Source: Nocardioides kribbensis (GTDB lineage Bacteria; Actinomycetota; Actinomycetes; Propionibacteriales; Nocardioidaceae). From it: a stretch of DNA of 64,000 bases. Where the stretch lies: NCBI RefSeq assembly GCF_015070375.1, contig NZ_JADCLL010000006.1, forward strand, positions 1-64,000. Direction: 5' to 3'. The notes beneath the pieces are model-generated. The model was not told the DNA's origin. It searched no databases and saw nothing but the letters and a program-made list of their open reading frames with translations. Both the position numbers and the translations under genes were made by a program. Below are positions 60,308 through 64,000 of this stretch, piece after piece. Within the stretch, counting starts at the first letter, position 1. Each line of letters starts with the position of its first letter.

Positions 60308-62094
60308 CGCTGGGTACCTCCGTCGGTGCCGTGGTCGTCGGTGCCGGTCTGACCGCGCCGCTCACGCAGCAGGTCGGCACGGCCCTCCATGTCGGGTGCG
60401 TCGGCGAACGAGCCGCTGTCGGCGGCGGCGGCGTTCTGCTCCATCTCCATCGCCGCGATCTCCGGGTGGTGCAGGTCGAAGGCGGGCGACTCCGAGCGGA
60501 TCCGCGGCAGCGTCACGAAGTTGTGGCGCGGCGGCGGGCAGGAGGTGGCCCACTCCAGCGAGCGGCCCCAGCCCCACGGGTCGTCGGTCTCGACGAGCGG
60601 GGCGTTGCGGGAGACGTAGACGTTGTAGAAGAAGGGGATCATCGAGGCGCTGAGCAGGAAGGCGCCCACGGTCGAGATCTGGTTCAGCGTGGTGAAGCCG
60701 TCCTCGGGGAGGTAGTCGGCGTAGCGACGGGGCATGCCCTCGACACCGAGCCAGTGCTGCACGAGGAAGGTGAGGTGGAAGCCCACGAAGAGGATCCAGA
60801 AGTGGAGCTTGCCGAGCCGCTCGTCGAGCATGCGGCCGGTCATCTTGGGCCACCAGTAGTAGAAGCCGGCGAACATCGCGAACACGACGGTGCCGAAGAC
60901 GACGTAGTGGAAGTGCGCGACCACGAAGTAGGAGTCGGAGACGTGGAAGTCCAGCGGCGGGCTGGCCAGGATGATGCCGGTGAGACCACCGAAGAGGAAG
61001 GTCGTCAGGAAGCCGATCGACCACAGCATCGGGGTGTCGAAGGACAGCGAGCCGCCCCACATCGTGCCGATCCAGTTGAAGAACTTCACCCCGGTCGGCA
61101 CGGCGATGAGGAAGGTCATGCCGGAGAAGAACGGCAGGTCGACCGCGCCGGTCACGAACATGTGGTGCGCCCACACCGCCACCGAGAGGATCGCGATGCC
61201 GAGGGTGGCGCCGACCAAGCCGACGTAGCCGAAGAGCGGCTTGCGGCTGAAGACCGGCAGGATCTCGGTCACGATGCCGAAGAACGGCAGCGCGATGATG
61301 TAGACCTCGGGGTGGCCGAAGAACCAGAACAGGTGCTGCCACAGGATCGCGCCGCCGTGGGCGGTGTCGAAGACGTGGGCACCCAGCTGCCGGTCGGCCT
61401 CGAGGGAGAGCAGCGCGCCGGCGAGCACCGGGAAGGCGATGAGCACCAGCAGGCTGGTGATCAGGGTGTTCCAGACGAACAGCGGCATCCGGAACATGGT
61501 CATGCCCGGAGCGCGCATGCAGATGATCGTGGTGATGAAGTTGACCGCTCCGAGGATCGTGCCGAGACCGGCCATCCACAGACCCATGATCCACAGGTCG
61601 CCACCCACGCCGGGCGAGCGGACCGCGTCGGAGAGCGGGGTGTAGGCGAACCAGCCGAAGGAGGCGGCGCCCGAGGGCGTCAGGAACCCCGACGCGGTGA
61701 TGAGGCTGCCGAAGAGGAACAGCCAGTAGCTGAACATGTTCAGGCGCGGGAACGCCACGTCGGGCGCACCGATCTGCAGCGGCATGATCACGTTGGCGAA
61801 CCCGAAGAACAGCGGGGTCGCGAAGAGCAGCAGCATGATCGTGCCGTGCATGGTGAAGAGCTGGTTGTAGAGCTCGTCGTTGACGACCTGCTGGCCGGGG
61901 TAGGCCAGCTCGGAGCGGATCAGCAGCGCCATGACGCCACCGATCAGGAACCACGCGAACGAGGTGATGAGGTACAGCTTGCCGATCAGCTTGTGATCGG
62001 TCGTGGTCATGATCGTGACCAGCTGCTGGCCCAGCTGCTTGCGCGGCTGGCCCTGCGGCGCCGACGTGGTCGGCTGTGCTGCGGTGGCGGTCAC
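60304..62094 (-). CDS. ctaD: Cytochrome c oxidase subunit I
   Basis: A 596-residue, 12-helix catalytic subunit. Haem a ligand in [11 protein letters not shown]; CuB/haem a3 centre in [18 protein letters not shown] (His and cross-linked Tyr), [10 protein letters not shown] (His pair), and [30 protein letters not shown] (haem a and a3 His). The K- and D-channel residues sit in [27 protein letters not shown] start overlaps the ctaC stop. The Asp/Gly-rich C-terminal tail (about 50 residues) is typical of actinobacteria. Confidence 0.97.
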   Translation of the reverse strand: MTATAAQPTTSAPQGQPRKQLGQQLVTIMTTTDHKLIGKLYLITSFAWFLIGGVMALLIRSELAYPGQQVVNDELYNQLFTMHGTIMLLLFATPLFFGFANVIMPLQIGAPDVAFPRLNMFSYWLFLFGSLITASGFLTPSGAASFGWFAYTPLSDAVRSPGVGGDLWIMGLWMAGLGTILGAVNFITTIICMRAPGMTMFRMPLFVWNTLITSLLVLIAFPVLAGALLSLEADRQLGAHVFDTAHGGAILWQHLFWFFGHPEVYIIALPFFGIVTEILPVFSRKPLFGYVGLVGATLGIAILSVAVWAHHMFVTGAVDLPFFSGMTFLIAVPTGVKFFNWIGTMWGGSLSFDTPMLWSIGFLTTFLFGGLTGIILASPPLDFHVSDSYFVVAHFHYVVFGTVVFAMFAGFYYWWPKMTGRMLDERLGKLHFWILFVGFHLTFLVQHWLGVEGMPRRYADYLPEDGFTTLNQISTVGAFLLSASMIPFFYNVYVSRNAPLVETDDPWGWGRSLEWATSCPPPRHNFVTLPRIRSESPAFDLHHPEIAAMEMEQNAAAADSGSFADAPDMEGRADLLRERRGQTGTDDHGTDGGTQR

Positions 62095-62987
62095 TCTGCT
62101 GCTCCCTCGGTCTCGTCGGTGGGGGCTCCGGCCTGCGTCCGGACGAACTCGCCGCCGGTGATGGGTGCGTCGGTCTCACGACCGGCGTCGACCAGGGTCT
62201 GCAGGTAGGCGTCGTACTTCTCCTGCGGGACCACCTGGACGTTGAAGAGCATCCGCGAGTGGTAGGTGCCGCAGAGCTCGTAGCACTTGCCGGCGAACTC
62301 GCCGAGGCGCTTGGGCGTCACCTGGAAGGAGTTGTCGCGACCGGGGATGACGTCCATCTTGATCAGGAAGCCCGGCACACCGAAGTCGTGGATGACGTCG
62401 GGCGAGCTGAGCTCGAAGCGCGTGGTGGAGCCCTCCGGCACGTAGAGAGTCGGGATGTAGCCGGCGGTGCCGGCCTCCCACACGTAGCGGTCGGTCTCGG
62501 AGACGCCGTCGCCGTTCTCGTCGTCGAGGGCGTAGTTGAACGCCCACGACCACTGGAAGCCCACGACGCCGATGGTCTGGTCGGGCGGGGTGTCCTCGTC
62601 GAGGACGATGTTCTGCACACGCACGGTCTGGGCGAAGAACACGATCACCATCATGATCGGCGCGACGGTGTAGAAGATCTCCAGCGGCAGGTTGTAGCGC
62701 GTCTGCACGGGGATCTCGTCGTCGCTGCGCCGGCGGTAGCGCACCACGACCCAGAAGATGAGCCCCCACACCACGACGCCGGTGACGAGGGCCGCGATCC
62801 ACGCGCCCTGCCACAGGTCGAGGGTGTGCTCACCCTGCTCGGTGACGGGCTCGGGCATCGCCAGACGCCGCGCCTCCGAGGAACAACCGGACATCAGCAG
62901 CACGCCGAGGCCGAGCGCGGCAGACAGGCCGAGGCGGCGTGCACCGCCTCGACTCACAGCTGAGCGCTGGGGAAGCCACAGACTCAC
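62091..62987 (-). CDS. ctaC: Cytochrome c oxidase subunit II
   Basis: A 298-residue lipoprotein subunit. GTG start, GGAAGG upstream. Signal peptide with lipobox LMSGC; two TM helices (about 62-83 and 100-122); CuA domain with FQWSWAF aromatic patch, HDFGVPGF (His) and [12 protein letters not shown] (two Cys, Glu, His, Met). It takes electrons from QcrC. ctaC-ctaD-ctaF overlap by 4 nt each, one operon ending at a true intrinsic terminator. Confidence 0.97.
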   Translation of the reverse strand: MSLWLPQRSAVSRGGARRLGLSAALGLGVLLMSGCSSEARRLAMPEPVTEQGEHTLDLWQGAWIAALVTGVVVWGLIFWVVVRYRRRSDDEIPVQTRYNLPLEIFYTVAPIMMVIVFFAQTVRVQNIVLDEDTPPDQTIGVVGFQWSWAFNYALDDENGDGVSETDRYVWEAGTAGYIPTLYVPEGSTTRFELSSPDVIHDFGVPGFLIKMDVIPGRDNSFQVTPKRLGEFAGKCYELCGTYHSRMLFNVQVVPQEKYDAYLQTLVDAGRETDAPITGGEFVRTQAGAPTDETEGAAE

Positions 62988-63066
62988 GAAAGAGCCTTCC
63001 TCTCAAGCCATCTTGGGTAGTTCTCAGAGTACTTCACCGCCCCCTCACGGGGGGAGCAGGGTGGCC

Positions 63067-63072
63067 TACGGT
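63067..63072 (+). promoter_or_regulatory. -10 box TACGGT before the desulfurase-like gene
   Basis: TACGGT, 7 nt before the GTG at 63080; leaderless, divergent from ctaC. Confidence 0.55.
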
Positions 63073-63079
63073 TGCCACC

Positions 63080-64000
63080 GTGACCGACTCCGCGCCGCGA
63101 CCGGCCGCGACCTACCTCGACGCCGCGTCCGGCGAGCCCCTCCATCCTGCCGCGCGCGAGGTCGTGCTCGCCGCGCTCGAGCGGGGCTACGCCGACCCGC
63201 GCCGCCTGCACGGGCCCGCCCGCGACGCCCGGCTGCTGCTCGACAACGCCCGCGCCGTGGTGGCCGAGTGCCTCGGGGTCCGTGCCGACGAGGTCAGCTT
63301 CACCGCCTCGGGCACCGACGCGGTGCACCGCGGGCTGCTGGGCCTGCTGCGGGCCCGCGCCCGCAGCGGCGACCGGGTCGTGCTGCCCAGGGTCGAGCAC
63401 TCCTCCGTCCTGCACGCCCTGAAGTGGGCCGGGGCGAGCGCCGAGACCCTCGAGGTCGACCGGCTCGGCCGTGCCGACCCGGCCGCGCTCGCCGCGGCGG
63501 CCTCGGCGCCCGGGACCGCGCTGGTGGCGCTGCAGTCGGCCAACCACGAGGTCGGCACCCGCCAGCCCGTGGCCGGTCTCGTCGCGGCCCTGCGCGCGGG
63601 CGGCAGCGACGTGCCCGTCTTCGTCGACGCCCGGGCCTCGGCCGGTCGCGAGGACCTGCCGCCCGGCTGGGCCGTCGCCGCCGCCTCGGCCCACCTGTGG
63701 GGCGGTCCCGCGGGCGTGGGAGTGCTGCTGGTGCGCCACGGCACTGGCTGGGTGAGCCCCTTCCCCGCCGACGACCGCGTCGACGAGCGCACCTCCGGCT
63801 TCGAGAACGTGCCGGCGGCGCTGGCCGCTGCCGCCGCACTGCGCGCCGTGGTCGCCGAGAGGGTCGAGGTCGATGCGCGGCAGCGCCGGCTCGTCGACCG
63901 CATCCGGGCGGCCGCGGCGGCCGTGCCCGACACCGAGGTCGTCGGCGACCCCGAGGACCGGCTGGCCCACCTGGTGACGTTCTCCTGCCTCTACCTCGAC
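63080..64000 (+). CDS. Cysteine-desulfurase-like class V aminotransferase lacking the PLP lysine (3' end outside window)
   Basis: The first 307 residues of a NifS/IscS-type protein. Present: TYLDAASGEPLHPAAREVVLAAL, FTASGTDAVHRGLLGLL (phosphate cup), VEHSSVL (the cofactor-stacking His), ALQSANHEVGTRQPV (Asn-His-Glu) and VFVDARASAG (Asp for the pyridine N). At the Schiff-base position, normally SGHK..GPKG, the sequence is SAHLWGGPAGVG: Lys is Leu. The frame is open throughout and codon bias is normal, so this is not decay. Divergent from ctaC. It cannot form the internal aldimine in the usual way. Confidence 0.85.
   Translation, partial: MTDSAPRPAATYLDAASGEPLHPAAREVVLAALERGYADPRRLHGPARDARLLLDNARAVVAECLGVRADEVSFTASGTDAVHRGLLGLLRARARSGDRVVLPRVEHSSVLHALKWAGASAETLEVDRLGRADPAALAAAASAPGTALVALQSANHEVGTRQPVAGLVAALRAGGSDVPVFVDARASAGREDLPPGWAVAAASAHLWGGPAGVGVLLVRHGTGWVSPFPADDRVDERTSGFENVPAALAAAAALRAVVAERVEVDARQRRLVDRIRAAAAAVPDTEVVGDPEDRLAHLVTFSCLYLD

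Overview
The window is very GC-rich, densely coding actinobacterial chromosome with a Gram-positive, mycobacterium-like gene content: a cytochrome bcc-aa3 supercomplex with di-haem QcrC, a Ser/Thr kinase next to its Rv2175c-type partner, a class II DAHP synthase and an Rv2191-type exonuclease/UvrC fusion. A Propionibacteriales/Nocardioidaceae-type organism (Nocardioides or a relative) is my best guess from gene content and GTG-rich starts; it is not proven. It looks like core chromosome: no integrase, transposase, phage gene, rRNA, tRNA or CRISPR array was recognised.

Layout. 0-3.2 kb: a 32-bp tandem repeat, a secreted endonuclease I, a HEPN-domain gene behind a LexA/SOS-type operator, and a small membrane protein. 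3.3-8 kb: YbaK-like, MOSC, a CrtI-like FAD enzyme, metF and a polyprenyl diphosphate synthase. 8.1-18 kb: a membrane-anchored barnase-type RNase, Rv2175c-like protein, a four-PASTA kinase, endonuclease IV, a DMT permease, a type I DAHP synthase, a zinc-ribbon protein, threonine aldolase and a class II DAHP synthase. 18-32.4 kb: an amino-acid permease, a predicted PPi-dependent phosphofructokinase, DUF1028, an FGGY-like half protein, a MacS/MacR-like pair split by a flavin-reductase gene, plsC, an esterase, two ROK kinases, an ArsA-type ATPase and an SRPBCC protein. 32.7-34.5 kb: long-chain acyl-CoA synthetase. 34.5-35.1 kb: non-coding DNA with palindromic repeats. 35.1-44.4 kb: a tad/Flp pilus locus with its own two-component system and two pilin genes, one only 55 codons long. 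44.5-53.7 kb: a gluzincin-like protein, NlpC/P60 hydrolase behind a predicted c-di-AMP riboswitch, NYN protein, exonuclease/UvrC fusion, RAM protein, trpD, a degenerate receiver and a CtaG-like factor. 53.8-63 kb: ctaE-qcrCAB, an L,D-transpeptidase, and ctaC-ctaD-ctaF. The window ends inside a cysteine-desulfurase homologue that lacks the PLP lysine.

How it fits together. Most of the window matches, in order, the M. tuberculosis block Rv2172c-Rv2200c (metF-like, idsA2, Rv2175c, pknL, aroG, plsC, ArsA-like, SRPBCC, fadD15, NlpC/P60, Rv2191, trpD, ctaE-qcrCAB, ctaC), with lineage-specific insertions, the largest being the tad locus. Themes are respiration, aromatic amino-acid entry, sugar phosphorylation, cell-wall remodelling and surface pili. 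Regulation visible in the DNA: a TANNNT box 6-7 nt before many start codons that lack a Shine-Dalgarno (leaderless transcripts), an SOS operator, a riboswitch, translational coupling through ATGA/GTGA overlaps, and strong hairpins between convergent genes.
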